Assembly (NCBI GenBank): GCA_019722365.1
Contig: JADFUC010000278.1
Coordinates: forward strand, 744,001 to 808,000
DNA: 64,000 nucleotides
Direction: 5' to 3'
Source: Lithospermum erythrorhizon
Lineage: Eukaryota > Streptophyta > Magnoliopsida > Boraginales > Boraginaceae
The position numbers were made by a program, and so were the translations under genes. Numbering within the stretch: the first letter of the stretch is position 1; each line of letters starts with the position of its first letter. The notes beneath the pieces were generated by a model. It was not told the origin of the DNA and did not search any database. It saw nothing but the letters and a program-made list of their open reading frames with translations. This document shows positions 36,209 to 49,020 of this stretch, piece after piece.

Positions 36209-38710
36209 TCACCAATACTCTCTACAGGAGCAAAAGCCATTCTTGAAATGATGGAAGCGACTTGAGTCCCTTAATATGATTTCATGGGGTACAATCTTAG
36301 AGATGTATGAAATAGCAGTATGACAGTCACCGCAGACACGCAGATTTTTTATAATTCTAATAGGGGCCCCTGGAGCAGTTGTTAGAATTGCATAAGCAAG
36401 GGCCAACTTCTCACTATGTTCAAAAAGGAGGTATTTCTTCTGTTCCTCGTCCACATCATGGAGAGCATAACTCGTTTCAGGAACATAGCCCATGACTTTT
36501 ATACAGTTGATCAAGTCCCCTAGGGTATTATATATATCGGTGGTCATGGTATGAGATCTGTCCCCCACAAAAAACATGGCAGTTCCCTTCTTGCCTTGGA
36601 CCCAACTACAGCCAGGAATTTTTGTGATCCCTGTATTCTTCATCATTGATCTAATCCTAGCCACATCCTTCCAACGCCTGGCACTGGCATATATGTTTGA
36701 GAGAAGTGTATATGTTCCATCATTCTCATAACCCAGCTCAGACAACTTATTAGCTGCATATTCCCCGAGGTCCACATTCGAATGAAGCCGACAAGCACCA
36801 AGCAATGCCACCCAAATTATAGGAGTTGGTTCCATGGGCATGTCTTCAATGAGCTTCATTGCTTCGCCTAAGCGGGCAGCACGACCCAAAAGGTCAACAA
36901 GGCAAGCATAATGTTCTACTCCAGGAATGATTGCAAAATCAATGTTCATGGTGTTGAAGTAGTTTATTCCTTGGTCAACCATCCCAGAGTGACTACAAGC
37001 ATATAGCACAATCAGAAAAGCGACACCATCAATTGGAAGACCAGTTCTCCTCATCCCTTCAAAAACTTGGAGAGCTTCTGATCCTCGGCCATGCATTCCA
37101 TACCCTGTCATAAGAGATGTCCAGGAAACAGTGTTCTTCTCTTTCATGTTATCAAAAACAACTCTAGCTGCTTCAATATCTCCAGATTTCACATACATGT
37201 CTATTAGACAATTAGACACAAATAATATTGCAGATTCATAACGATTCCTTACGACATAAGCATGGACCTCTCTACCAAACCTTAATGAACCAAGACGAGC
37301 ACAGGCCACCAGAGCACATGATATAGTAAATGCATTTGGTATCACATCCATCTCATTTTGCACCATCTCTGAGAAAAGTTCCAACGAACGATTGGCGTCT
37401 CCATGTTGTGCATACCCACCGATCATAGCAGTCCATGTCACCACAGTCCTGTCCCGCCATGCTATCAACTGAAACATCCTACGTGCAACATCCAAATTAT
37501 TGCACTTCGAATACATATCTACTAAACCATCCACAACCATCATATCCTCCCCAGTGTCATTTCCGTCCACTTTGAAAATCCGCTTTATACCATAACAATG
37601 GACCTCCTTTCCCTGCCTTAATGCTCCAATGGCAGCACAACCTGAAAGCACAGACACTAGAGTAACCACATTTGGTTCAACCCGTGAATGGCTCATATCT
37701 CTAAACAAAACAAGAGCTTGAAAACCCATCCCTATCTGTGCAAACCCTGCAATTACAGCACTCCAAGCCACTACATCCAACTCAATATTTCCCTCCTTCA
37801 TTCTCTTGAAGAAACTCAAGGCATCATCAAATTGGCCTGTTTGAGAATATCCAGTAACCATAGCAGTCCAAGAGACTACATCCTTCATTTTTATTCCCTC
37901 AAATACTCTCTCTGCCTTAACCATCAATCCACATTTTGCATACATATCTATCAACGCATTACCCACAGAAACATCACAAACCAAACCTCCACGGATTGCA
38001 CAACAATGAACTTCCTTCCCTATCCTACACAAGCCCATGGAGGCACAAGCCGGTAATGCATTAAGCAAACTGATCACATCAGGGCGTAACACCCCACCCC
38101 CTCGCTTCATCATCAAACCAACCATCTCCAACACCCCTCTATAATCCCCAGCACGACCATAAACACCAGCAATCGAATTCCACGAAACCACATCAAAAAC
38201 ACCTCTTTCTGACATTTCATCAAACACCCTACGCGCACAACCCACCGCCCCGCACCCACCATACATCCCCACAACAGCATTACACACAAACACATTGGAC
38301 TCAAACCCACTCACCACCACCAACCCATGAACCGAACCGCCAAGCGAGACCCCACCCAACTCCCCACACCCTTTTAGCACACACGTAAACGTATACGAAT
38401 TCGGTTTCCACATAAGCCTCCTCATCACATTAAAAACCTCAATACCATTAAAGCAATTATGAAGAACTTGAATGTGGTGTTTGATGAGGGTGTTCCAGAA
38501 GAAGACCGAGGAGGGGGAGGGGGGGAGGTAGGCGAGGGAGAGGGAAGGGGCGGCGGCGGAGACTATTTGGGTGGCGGTGATGAGGTGGTGATGGAGGAGT
38601 TTGGCCTTGAGTAATGCATTTTGTTGTGGTGGTTTGCATTTTAATGCAAGAAAGTGGCGGCGGAGCACGGTGGAGGCGGTGGTGGTTCTTGGAGGGAAGA
38701 AAGGGGACAT
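36209..38710 (-). CDS. DYW-type pentatricopeptide repeat protein, At5g16860-like
   Basis: An intronless gene of 833 aa starting at the ATG at 38710. A basic, Thr/Leu-rich N terminus suggests organelle import. A long PLS-class PPR array is followed by E/E+ regions and a complete DYW domain. The HSEK signature (H765, E767), the CGDC pair (C793, C796), the CSC pair (C827, C829) and a terminal REYW in place of the usual DYW are visible. Long blocks match what I recall of Arabidopsis At5g16860 (PCMP-H92), such as NAFTISCALVACARLGSLR, WTSLMTGYGMHG and VEHYACLVDLLGRA. By family it should be a site-specific C-to-U RNA-editing factor in plastids or mitochondria. The target is unknown from the sequence. 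The 5' coding end is very C-rich on this strand, unlike the AT-rich surroundings. Confidence 0.93.
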   Translation of the reverse strand: MSPFFPPRTTTASTVLRRHFLALKCKPPQQNALLKAKLLHHHLITATQIVSAAAPSLSLAYLPPSPSSVFFWNTLIKHHIQVLHNCFNGIEVFNVMRRLMWKPNSYTFTCVLKGCGELGGVSLGGSVHGLVVVSGFESNVFVCNAVVGMYGGCGAVGCARRVFDEMSERGVFDVVSWNSIAGVYGRAGDYRGVLEMVGLMMKRGGGVLRPDVISLLNALPACASMGLCRIGKEVHCCAIRGGLVCDVSVGNALIDMYAKCGLMVKAERVFEGIKMKDVVSWTAMVTGYSQTGQFDDALSFFKRMKEGNIELDVVAWSAVIAGFAQIGMGFQALVLFRDMSHSRVEPNVVTLVSVLSGCAAIGALRQGKEVHCYGIKRIFKVDGNDTGEDMMVVDGLVDMYSKCNNLDVARRMFQLIAWRDRTVVTWTAMIGGYAQHGDANRSLELFSEMVQNEMDVIPNAFTISCALVACARLGSLRFGREVHAYVVRNRYESAILFVSNCLIDMYVKSGDIEAARVVFDNMKEKNTVSWTSLMTGYGMHGRGSEALQVFEGMRRTGLPIDGVAFLIVLYACSHSGMVDQGINYFNTMNIDFAIIPGVEHYACLVDLLGRAARLGEAMKLIEDMPMEPTPIIWVALLGACRLHSNVDLGEYAANKLSELGYENDGTYTLLSNIYASARRWKDVARIRSMMKNTGITKIPGCSWVQGKKGTAMFFVGDRSHTMTTDIYNTLGDLINCIKVMGYVPETSYALHDVDEEQKKYLLFEHSEKLALAYAILTTAPGAPIRIIKNLRVCGDCHTAISYISKIVPHEIILRDSSRFHHFKNGFCSCREYW

Positions 38711-39725
38711 CCGGACATGCTACAAAGGTTGTTAGGATTTGGCGCCAACCAACCAAAATTTTAAAACTATGACGTCTTTAATAATCATACTGTTGTTATT
38801 TTTATATTTATCTTTCTAACATTTACCGTAAATTCGCCAAAATGAAAATTAATTAAAAAATATATTAATAATATAAATTATTAAATAATTGAAAGCTATC
38901 CCCAATTGGTTGGTTGATAATTTAATAATAAAAATAGTCAAAAAATTTATATACTAAAATACAAGTATTTTAAAACAAAAAAATTAATTATATAAATTTT
39001 ATATTTTTTAGAATAAGGAATAATTAGTAATTAATGGTAAAAGTTAAATTTCAAAAAAGTCAAACGTCAATTAAAATGGATAGCAGAAAATAGTAAGGAA
39101 TATACATATTCATCAATTCAATGTCGTTATATAGTTAACCGTCATTTGCAATAACTAAGCAGAAATTTTGTCGTTACAAGTAATATATTGTAATGGCTAG
39201 TAACCGGTAAGCGGTTATATCTTTAATACATAATACACAATATTCTAAAAGGGTAGGCATAAAAGAAGCTAGATAATCTTTTTAGCAAAATGATGTCTTA
39301 ATTAGTAGTAACACATTAATCATATAATGGCAAAAGTTATTTTAAATAAATAAAAAGATTATTTTTATGTTCAATTGGTCCAAATTTATAGCGTCTTATT
39401 TTTAATCACATTTTTGTAGAAACATAAACATTACTTAGAAATATGTTAATGTTTGTTTGTAACAGGAAGAACAAAAATAGAGTAGAAGACATGGATATGT
39501 CTAGATGCTAGAGACAAGGAGCATTTTATACACCTAGAAGACTAGAACTTGGTCATCTTATTTCTCTACCTTCTGTATTCCTGTTCCATCCTAATGTTAT
39601 GATCGACTCTTTCAAAAGAAAACGAACACGCCTTTCGATATTAGTACCAAGACAGCAGAAGCTCGGTCTGAAATTCGAGCCATCCACGGATAGGTTTACT
39701 TGGCTTAACTGTGATCATGTTACAC
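38711..39725. other. spacer between the second PPR gene and CNX1
   Basis: About 1 kb of strongly AT-rich DNA containing the PPR promoter and the CNX1 3' UTR. I see no repeat or motif that I can name. Confidence 0.5.
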
Positions 39726-42700
39726 TCAATGGGAACAAGAACAGCCACCTTCGGTATCTGCAACATTAGCCGACTTATAACTCTGCTCCCAAATATCGGT
39801 AGGAGTGGCTTGTGCATGTGGAATATGGCGAGGATGTTTCTCTCTTTTGTCCCCCTTTATTTGCTTCAGGGCATGCTTCAGAGCTGGCAGCAAAGCCTCC
39901 ATGCATTCAGCAACCGCATTAGGATTCCCAGGCATGTTGATGATCTAATACATGAACATTACACTATAATCTATTAGGTCAGATATGAACCAACACTTTT
40001 CAGTAGCGAAAATCTGGCAGCATCTAAGCTCACCAGGGTTGATCCTCTGATCCCAGCTGCAGAACGTGAGAGCATTGCAAATGGTGTCACCTATTGGAGT
40101 TCCATCAAATTAAACAAATTTACTAATGGTACTTCTCTAGAAACAATCGAACAAAAATATTGCATTATATAACAGAGCAGTCAAAGAAATTGATCTTGAA
40201 CACGAAAGTATCAGCAACCTATCTTATAATATCCACATTTCATTCCAAGACACTGCATTCTCAATAAACGACAATATTCTTTTCTACCGATTTCAAAAGT
40301 TTTATCGGTCACGGGTGGTAATGGAATAGAGAATTGAAGAAAATCGAGACCCATGTTGGCAAACCAGGATGAGAACCCTGGATGATCAATCATCTATGAG
40401 AAATGCAATATTTGAGCATATAATTAGACTGGGGCATGACCAAGTGAAGAAACTTCTCCTATTTAGGATCGGCAGTCTTTTAATATGCTAATGCTTCTAA
40501 TTAATCTAGGCATACAAGCATAGAGTAATTCTGCAAACTACGTGAAACAATGATAGACATGACACACGATTGGAGAGAACCATGTAAAGAGTACCAGCAT
40601 ATTAGGCTTAGGCCATATTACCTTTAGACTCTCTTGCATCATAACGTATAGCAGTCCAGGTGTTTCCTTCTCTATAACCCCTTTTGTAGCTTCAGGTGTG
40701 ACATCTCTTGGGGTAAACCCAGTACCACCTGAATTGACAAGAAACAAAATAGATTTACTTATAAATCCCCATGCAGGGGTTCAATTATATCACATATAGA
40801 AAAGAGTTTGCACAAAAAGTGCATTTTGGATTTATTAGCAGTTTATTGAACTACAGGTACATAAATGCAACCCAATCTGATATAGTGAGAAAAACCAATG
40901 GTAAATGGAATCCACTGCTAAGAAACTAACCAAGAGTAAGAATGAGATCCATGTTGTCAACATCACTCCATCTTTGCAAAATGTCCCTGATTCTTGCCAC
41001 GTCATCAGAAACAACACTTGTTGCAACTACTTGTGCTCCTCCGAGTCTTTCTGAGGAAGAATTCACTACAGAGACAGCTCTTGGACCACTATGGAAGTTT
41101 GGAACTTGTTAATTCATTTTCTCCATTGATACGAAGTGCATGTAAAAGGAGAGTGCAATCACAGCTCATATAACCATCAATATGATGGATGACATGTTCT
41201 TCATAAGAAAAGTAGCCATAGTAGAAAGATACTAACACTCTTCTTAGAGTTCCACTATTAAGACACGGTTACTAGCCACAGAAATAGTAGACAAAAGTTC
41301 AGTAACTTAGACATTGGAGTAGAAGCCAGTTTAATTTTCTTTTGTAGCATCCCAAAATAAGAACCTCCACTCCAAGATGCTACAGTGATCCCCCAAAGCA
41401 ACTTACCATATACTTCCCAGTGGGACAAAAGGTAAATGCAGACAAGAAGAGGGATAGGGAATTCTCTAATGTTTGATTATATTTCTCAGAGAATAGATGT
41501 GCAAACATGGAGAAATCTCCCATGTTTTATGAATTGTCGAATTCACTATCAAGTTATGCAGAATCCGGTAATAAGGATCGTGAAAGAGTCATAAATCAAG
41601 TATGAACAATGTGATAAAGACAACATGATATAATTAAACCATAGGGGATAAAATGTTATAAGATACCTCCTGTCAGGTCCAGCCCCTAATGCAACAGTGT
41701 CGCTCACTGTTAGGATGGCCACTCGAACGCTAGAATCTTGCGGTTTCTCGTTGGTTGCTTCTACAAGTGTCTTATTGTGTCTTGTAAAACTTGATTGGGG
41801 CGACTGAAATGTTCCACTTCCAGAAGAACTGCTTAAATCAGATATTACAATTGCAGCAACTGAAGTGCCAGCAGGTAGAACACTGCCTGATGCTGGTAAT
41901 TCTAGAAGAGAATTAGCTGATTTCATACTAAGAAGCCGACTGCTCATTTGATGCCCAGTGCTCTCAGCAACAAATCTGAAAGTCATAAATTAAAACCAAA
42001 ATTTATATAATGAAGGCATGTAAATAGGAGGCGTACCAATATGGTAATCGGGTTTTGGAACCATTTGCAATAAAACAGTAAAATAGTAATTCAGTCAGCT
42101 GAGGCTTGGTACAGACTCCATTGGTGTGTGTGGGGGTGGGAGGGAGAGAGAGAGAGCTCTTACCCTGCATTACCAGTTCCATCATTGAGCACCCAGCTAA
42201 GCATGGCACGATGAAATTCTGGACGCATAGGATCTGTCTTTATTGGCTGCTTCAAACGAGCATGAACTCTGCACAACAAGTCTTACAGTCTCAGCTTACA
42301 TATTCCCAATGAGAGGGAAAAGTGAGATGGAAAAGAAAAAATGGAGCAAAACATGTTGAAATAAGAATTAGCATTTTTTTTTTGGTTATGGTCTGTAACC
42401 TTTGAGGGTGGGGGTTCGCCCATCCTGATAGTCGACGAATGGTTGGAACCACAAAAATATGGAAACAAACTAAACAGCTCACTGGATTTCCTGGTAACCC
42501 AAATGCAAGAATTTTATTGGCTTGATTATTTGCTGTGGGCTTCGGTTTGACCTCAGCAAATGTGATTGGCTTTCCAGGTTTCATGCAAACCTAAATAGAA
42601 GACCAATTTTTAAAATGTCACCGACTTCCCCATCATAATATAACGTGGCACAAAGGATAATGGGATGCATAGAAAATCAATGAGAAAGAATCACCAAATA

Positions 42701-45700
42701 AAAGTCATCACCTTATGGAAATGGACGTTTCCCTTCTTTTCAAGTAAAGGCTTCACATAATCCCTATCTCCCATGGATACACCTCCAGATGTCAATAAGA
42801 TATCTATGCCGGATGAGAAAGCCTGATCCAAGGTCCTCTCAATCTCCTGTTCATTATCATGAGCTATGCCTAGGTCAAGAACTTTGCACTGCTGTTGAAC
42901 GGCTGCAGAAAGCAGCATAGCACGATTGGAATCTCTTATCTGCACAGACAAGTTATCTTAATATCCCAGTTAGATTTGTATATAGTATAACATAAGGCTG
43001 TGTTTCAAATTGAAGAAGAGAAAAAGATTCTGGTGAAGAGTGAGAAGGCATGAGCTATCCAATACGACACAAATTAAACATATTAACTTTCACACAAACA
43101 CATGCATAAACAACGGTTACAGAGTATATCATAGATGCATAAATAGAACTGTCTTTTAGCTCAGGCTTACATGAATAAGGGATTTCAATTTCATATTGAA
43201 CTTGCAATCACATTGTTACACGCCTTTAGACTGCCTTGTTGATGAATTCAACATTTCAACACATCCTTAGAAGTTAAATGATTCATTGCACATATGAACT
43301 TGAGATTCATTCTAAGAATTTGCTCGATATCATTTAGCAGCAAGGAAGAGCAGATACAATGACAATCTTCTTATATATTTGAGAAATAAGTAAGTATAGA
43401 CCAAGTCATCTCTGGCTTACAATGTCCAAGTCACCAAACTAAAAGTTGTAATATTTTAACAATTGGTACATTTTACTCGCAATAAAGTTTTCAACTTCTA
43501 ATTTATGAAAGCAAACAGAATTGTATGCTATTTTGACAATTCAATTGAGAAAGCAGACAGAGGACAGTGGCCTACTTTAGAAGATAATTACAAGGAGAAA
43601 AACAGCAAGTACCTGTCCACGACTTAAATGTCCAACAGTTGGTTCAACAAGTTCATCTCCAGTTGAAAGCAAGCCAATTGTTGGGGTGGGGAAAACCTAT
43701 AAAGGGTCACGGACCAACAACATTCGATGTTTACTCCAACGAAAACAAACATGAGTGATTTCACCAACAAAGCCACAAAGGTGGATGCAAGGAAGATCAG
43801 AAGAAGTCTTCATTACAAGGTCACCTATTTTAACAACTAGGCAGGCAACAGTGGAAAGTGATGGCAGGATGCAAAAGAAGAAAATATCATAATCAGCATA
43901 GAAAAAAGAAGGTACAACATATACCTTCACCCCTAATACACCCACTGTGGCAAGGAGGCCAATTTCTGCGGCACCCAGTCTCTCTCCATATTTCAACACT
44001 ACATCACCCTTCGCAATATCAAATCCCTAGCATAAAATATTATATATTGCTCTACATATTAGATTAGAGTCATTAGACGTAAAGGAAACTACAGCAACTG
44101 ATATATTATAACCATGTTACTAAGATATTCGGCTTCCGGGTGCTGATAGATCTTCAAAACTAGGAAAAGATTTCAATATGCAATTTTATTAGTGTAACAG
44201 TATGTGATGTCATAACAAATATTGCAACTTTATGTTTCATAACAGTATATCCCAAATTCTTCATGTTTTAAATAATTTGTCACTGTAACAGTATGTGATG
44301 TCATAACAGAGATTGCAATTTTATTCGTTGACATTGAGCAACAGTTAGTGGAAGTTGAACTGCAGCAGTTATATATTCAGTTTACCTCATACTCACAAAT
44401 GGCGTAAATGTCCTTCAACTTGGTCAAATGATACTCAACCATTGCCTTCCTTTATTTCCCATTTCCTTATTATGTTACTAGCTTGAATAAGATCATAATA
44501 TACTATTTTCTATGCAATCGGTTTCTTGAGATTCACCAATCTCTTGAAACATTGTCACTAAAATGGATGCTTTACATAGAAGGCACCTTAACAGTTTACT
44601 CATAAGGCAAGAAACAGAAATGGGAAATAGATCCATACCACTGGACGTATATCAACTCCTTGGTTGACTTGTTTCAAAATTCGAACTCGCTTTACTTCGC
44701 TTGAAGCATTTTCTACTGTTTCAGTGTCCTCTACTTGAACAACAGCATCAGCTCCATCAGGTATTGGCCCTTAAGAAAATGGTAACGTATTTTAGAATTT
44801 GCTAAGGGTACAAATGCCAGTATGTTGCGTCTTGGACCATATATATGTTAAATAGGAAACAAAAAATTTCCAACCACCACGAACGGATTTATATATTTTA
44901 TGTGTGCATATATAGAGTATGCTATTCTTATCTAAACCAAACTTCTAAAGTATCCATCCCAACTTCAGGCAAGAAAATCCTTAGAAATCAGTGCAGATGT
45001 GAGAAACAAGTTGATACAATAAGACAATAAGAGTTTGGTCTTCGGGATGGATATCGTCCATAATACAAGACACTATTTATGTGAAATTATTAACCAATTA
45101 CAATAACATAACTTGCATAGTCTGTTTCCTTACTTAAAGGGATAAAGTTTGAGGCTGTATTCGGTTATATACCTTGTTGATTGACAACAAAAACTACTTA
45201 TGAGAAACTTGATGACCCATCCGGGACATACGTCTGTGAAATGGTTAACAGGATGAAATTTTCTCAAAGAATGGGCTCACCTCCAGTGGTCACATAGGCA
45301 ACAGTTCCGGGAACCACAGTCACATCGATCCCGTCATTTCCTGCTCTTGATTCTGTAATTACTGAATATTCACCAGGTCCGTCCGAGGCAACTACAGCAT
45401 ATCCATCCTGGATATATACTACATGTGATGTGGATGATAAAACGCAATTAAGGAAGCAGAATATTCTAGCAATAGATATAAAACCCCCATAATACATAAC
45501 AAAATCCGACTTCCATTGTAATTTGTTTGTAATAATTTACTTATTCCTGGTCTAAAAATCAACTTATACTTCACCTTATGGTCTTAAATCTAAATAAATC
45601 AATCAGCCCTCCCTATAGCCTATAGGTACTGCCATCATTAATGGTCCGTTTGTTTTGAGGTGAATTAGGTTAATGGAGGTTAAAGTCTTCATTTATCTCG

Positions 45701-46189
45701 TTTGAGTTCTAAAAATTGTTTTAACTAGGGAAATGAATTTGCCTACATTCACCTAGCATAGGCAACACACAACTTAAACTCATTCACCTCAAAACGGACC
45801 AAACGTACCATAAAGGTATTATTAAAATCAAAATGGACACTTTTTTTGGATGGATGTAGTATATATGAAAATCCCAAGTTCCAAAACACACAAACCGATA
45901 AGAAAAACATAATCTTTACATAAAAACTGGGCAAATAAATTTCAAGAAACATAAAAAACTGAGACTTAAGGGAATATAAAGAGACCATGATGGAGGCAGG
46001 ATAAGGAGGAAGAGGGTCATGGGCAATGATATCTTGAGCCAATATTTTCCCCAGAGCTTCATGGAGTTGGACAGTGACAGGTGGCAGCTTCTGAGCAACT
46101 CTCAAAACTGTCTCCAGTGCTTCTTCTACTTGTACCATCTCATTCCCAATCATTGAGGGTTTAATTTGTGTACAACTTTTTGCTGTCAT
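39726..46189 (-). CDS. CNX1: molybdopterin biosynthesis protein CNX1 (MoeA-MogA fusion)
   Basis: Thirteen exons: 45986-46189, 45281-45407, 44639-44769, 43925-44026, 43613-43696, 42712-42939, 42400-42590, 42164-42268, 41667-41975, 40931-41088, 40622-40728, 40034-40090 and 39726-39944. Together they make 2022 nt, 673 aa, close to the 670 aa of Arabidopsis CNX1. A frame to 46219 would need a TTG start, so I use the ATG at 46189. The N-terminal E domain (MoeA-like, molybdate insertion) carries [21 protein letters not shown] and SGGVSMGD (267-274). The C-terminal G domain (MogA-like, molybdopterin adenylation) carries [16 protein letters not shown] and GGTGFTPRD (547-555). The C terminus is Cys-rich (CSCSH). 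CNX1 makes active molybdenum cofactor in the cytosol for nitrate reductase, aldehyde oxidase, xanthine dehydrogenase and sulfite oxidase. At the exon 1-2 join the model reads PASIMDGY where, from memory, Arabidopsis reads PASVKDGY. Confidence 0.95.
45643..45800. mobile_element. short inverted-repeat element in a CNX1 intron
   Basis: The left end GGTCCGTTTGTTTTGAGGTG is matched by an inverted right end, which reads GGTCCGTTTTGAGGTGAATG on the other strand, differing by a 3-nt gap. The 158-bp unit has no coding capacity, as expected of a MITE. The target duplication is unclear. A Stowaway-type terminus, GGACACTTTTTTTGGATGG, lies just to its right (45835-45853), so two elements may be nested here. 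Confidence 0.6.
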
Positions 46190-48003
46190 TTCAACTGTCA
46201 CAAAGATTTGACCTTTCAAGGAGAAGAAATGAAAAGACTAGTATAGAAATATTTTTTGGGATGGATAACTTAAAAGTTGTAAGTATGGTTTGTACGTCGG
46301 TCGCTGCGGGTTAATGGGTTATTCGTGATTAAAATAAGCGTGACATTATTTGAAACTTCCAAAAAATAATCGACAATAATGTAATACTATAACTAAGTTG
46401 TAGGAAGGACACAAGCAATGCTTCAATCTCGACCGTTGATGCCACTTGCCTAATGGACGGTGGATTTGTTATGTCTTGTGTCTATATATACCCCAAGCCA
46501 GATTTTTTAATTTCTACTCTTCTATAACTTAATTAGTTGAGTGAATTTTTTAGCTTCTCTTTTTAATGTCCAATGATTGATTATTTGGGTTATGTAAAGT
46601 TATTGGAAAAATGTATGGCTTCCTGTTTTCCTTGGTGGGGGGAAATTAATATGATGGAATGTTGATTATTTATTAGCCTTCTAATTTCTAAAGTACAATG
46701 ATCATAGTGTAATGGTTAAATTGAATTGTTGGTGTTTACTCATTTGAGATATTGAATTGTGGTTTAATTATGTCAAATGTTGATGTCATTTGGGTATTTA
46801 TTCTGATATATTTGTTTAAGTTTCTATGTACAAGACTTGGACAAATTTAGTTAATTTATTGATTTACCGAAACATATTTTGATGCAGGTTTTCTCTGAGC
46901 CTACGATAGAAACCTCGTTGTTATCATGAAATCAACGGTAAAATAGATGGAGTTGAAATTAAAATCTGCGTGACATGGTTCGTGTTTGTTAAGAAATAAG
47001 CGAATTTTCTCGAAGTTGAAGGTAATAAGCGAAGCAAATTATGCGACTTTGTTAGTAAATGTAAGCAAATTCGTTAGTAAACAAACAAGCAAAAAAAAGC
47101 AAATGGCTGTATAAAGCAAACAAAAAGAATTGGCCAGCTTCTTTTCAAACAAACGTAAAAGAGTTCGCTTGTTTCTTCTGAACACTACGAGTCGCTCGTA
47201 TCTTCCTGACATTAAAGTAAATTCTTTAGTTTGTTAACCGTGAAACATGCAAAAAAAATGCAGTACCGAAAATATTTTAAAAATGTAGTGCTTTATTGAT
47301 ATTGATATTCGTTGTTGTTAAATTTGTTGGAGATTCTTGCGATTTGTCGGTAGTGGTTTGATGTATGCCGTTTTGTTTAGTCGAACTTAGGCATGTATTG
47401 ACAGGGTGAGCAGTTCGATCACGGTAATTGGGCCAGTGCTGGTTTGACTTTGTAGTCGCGCGTTAATAGATTCGCAGCGTCTTAACGCTTTTCTTAAAAT
47501 CTTTGAGAATCCGACAATTAGCAAAGGCTAGCATTACAAATGATATTCGTTATATGTATTGCAATAGCTTGATTTAAGCTTTGATAAAATTTTAGTTAGC
47601 TACGTCAAATATATTCCATCTCTTTATGTCACCAGCCAAGGTTAGGGACCGTCTGGCAAATCCGTCAGGTTAGCGTATGTTCTTCAGCAGATGGGCATTC
47701 ACATTGACATTTGGCCGTGCGGTTTGATAAAATTATTGCGTAATTAATTAATTAGAAAAAATAGTAAATATGAAGAAATTGACAAATATTTGCCATCCTT
47801 ATACCAATCTAAAACCGATAAAGCGTGATGATGTTCAGATTATTTTTCATAGTTTAAAACTTTAATTATCTGGTGGGGTTTGAAGAAACGATGTGATAAT
47901 AAAAATTATTGTGTTTAGAAAATTAATAAATAATTACATTTATTTTGACATAATTAACACTAATTTGAGAATAAATAATTTCATAAGAAATAACTATCAT
48001 ATT

Positions 48004-48400
48004 TAACAACAATGTGAAAAATAACTATCATATTTAACAACAATAACTATCATAATTTCATAAGAAATAAATATAAATATCAACAACAAAATAATTTCAT
48101 AATATTAAACTACAGTGTCCTTGAGTTTTATAATACATTTCTAACATAACTTCATAACTTATATAATTTAGGAATGTGAGAAATACATCACATTCTCTGA
48201 TAACTCACATTTCAACATAATTTCATAATATTTCTAACATAATTTCCTAGCATAATTTATTTCTAAAATAATTTGCATAACATAATATTTCTAACATAAT
48301 TTCATAACATAATTTCATAATGTGAGAAATTTATCACATTCTCTATTAATACATTTATAACATAATTTCATAGTATTTAACACCAATTAATTTAAGAAGA
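48004..48400. repeat. diverged short tandem repeats (TAACTATCATATTTAACAAC; AACATAATTTCATAA)
   Basis: ATAACTATCATATTTAACAA occurs twice within 48.0-48.05 kb. From 48.1 to 48.4 kb, variants of AACATAATTTCATAAT recur at least eight times. A longer block, AATGTGAGAAAT..ATCACATTCTCT, appears twice at about 48175 and 48318. This looks like a decayed satellite-like tract. Confidence 0.6.
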
Positions 48401-48897
48401 TTCCACGAAATTAGCACATAATCGCATTTTAATTGAAAGTTAATACAAAATTGAACAACAATTTTACTTATCTTATTTAACATATTTTTACTATCTTATT
48501 ATAATCATAATTTGAATAATTTCATCATATTTAAACACCAATTAACATAATTGAGAAATATTAACACAAAATTGAACAATAATTTTGAAATTATTAACAT
48601 TAAGAAAAATTTTATTTTGTAACAAACAATAAAAGAAAAAAGCTAGGGTGTTTACTATCATCGGTCGAACTAGCTTGTTACAAAGCAAGCGTGGCTCGAA
48701 TTCACTTTGTTACGAGAAGCAATGTGGCGTAGAAAATACGACTGTTAAGCAGCGTTAACAGCGTTATTTGTTGATAACGGCCGGGATTTGAATTCGTTAG
48801 TTTATAACAATCATAATTTCAATAATTTCATAATATTTTTACAAAGTGAAAAGCGTTCATTTCTTCTGAAACGTAGAGTAATTAAGTTCGTGCCCAA

Positions 48898-49020
48898 TTA
48901 GATTATTTAATCGTTAAATGTAATTAATTATTTTATTAAATTCTTATATAATTAATTATTTAATTAGATTTTTATGTAGTTAATTATTTAATTCATTTAT
49001 TCTTATGTAATTAATTTACA
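48898..49020. repeat. diverged tandem repeat of TAATTAATTATTTAAT
   Basis: Three to four imperfect copies of a unit near 40 bp with the core TAATTAATTATTTAATT separated by CTTATAT- or TTTTATGT-type linkers. It is purely AT-rich and non-coding. Confidence 0.6.

Noticed and set aside
42128..42158. TGTGTGTGGGGGTGGGAGGGAGAGAGAGAGAG run near a CNX1 donor
   Set aside because: A short purine-rich run inside intron 8 of CNX1. On the minus strand it is a plain CT-rich stretch just inside the intron and needs no other explanation.
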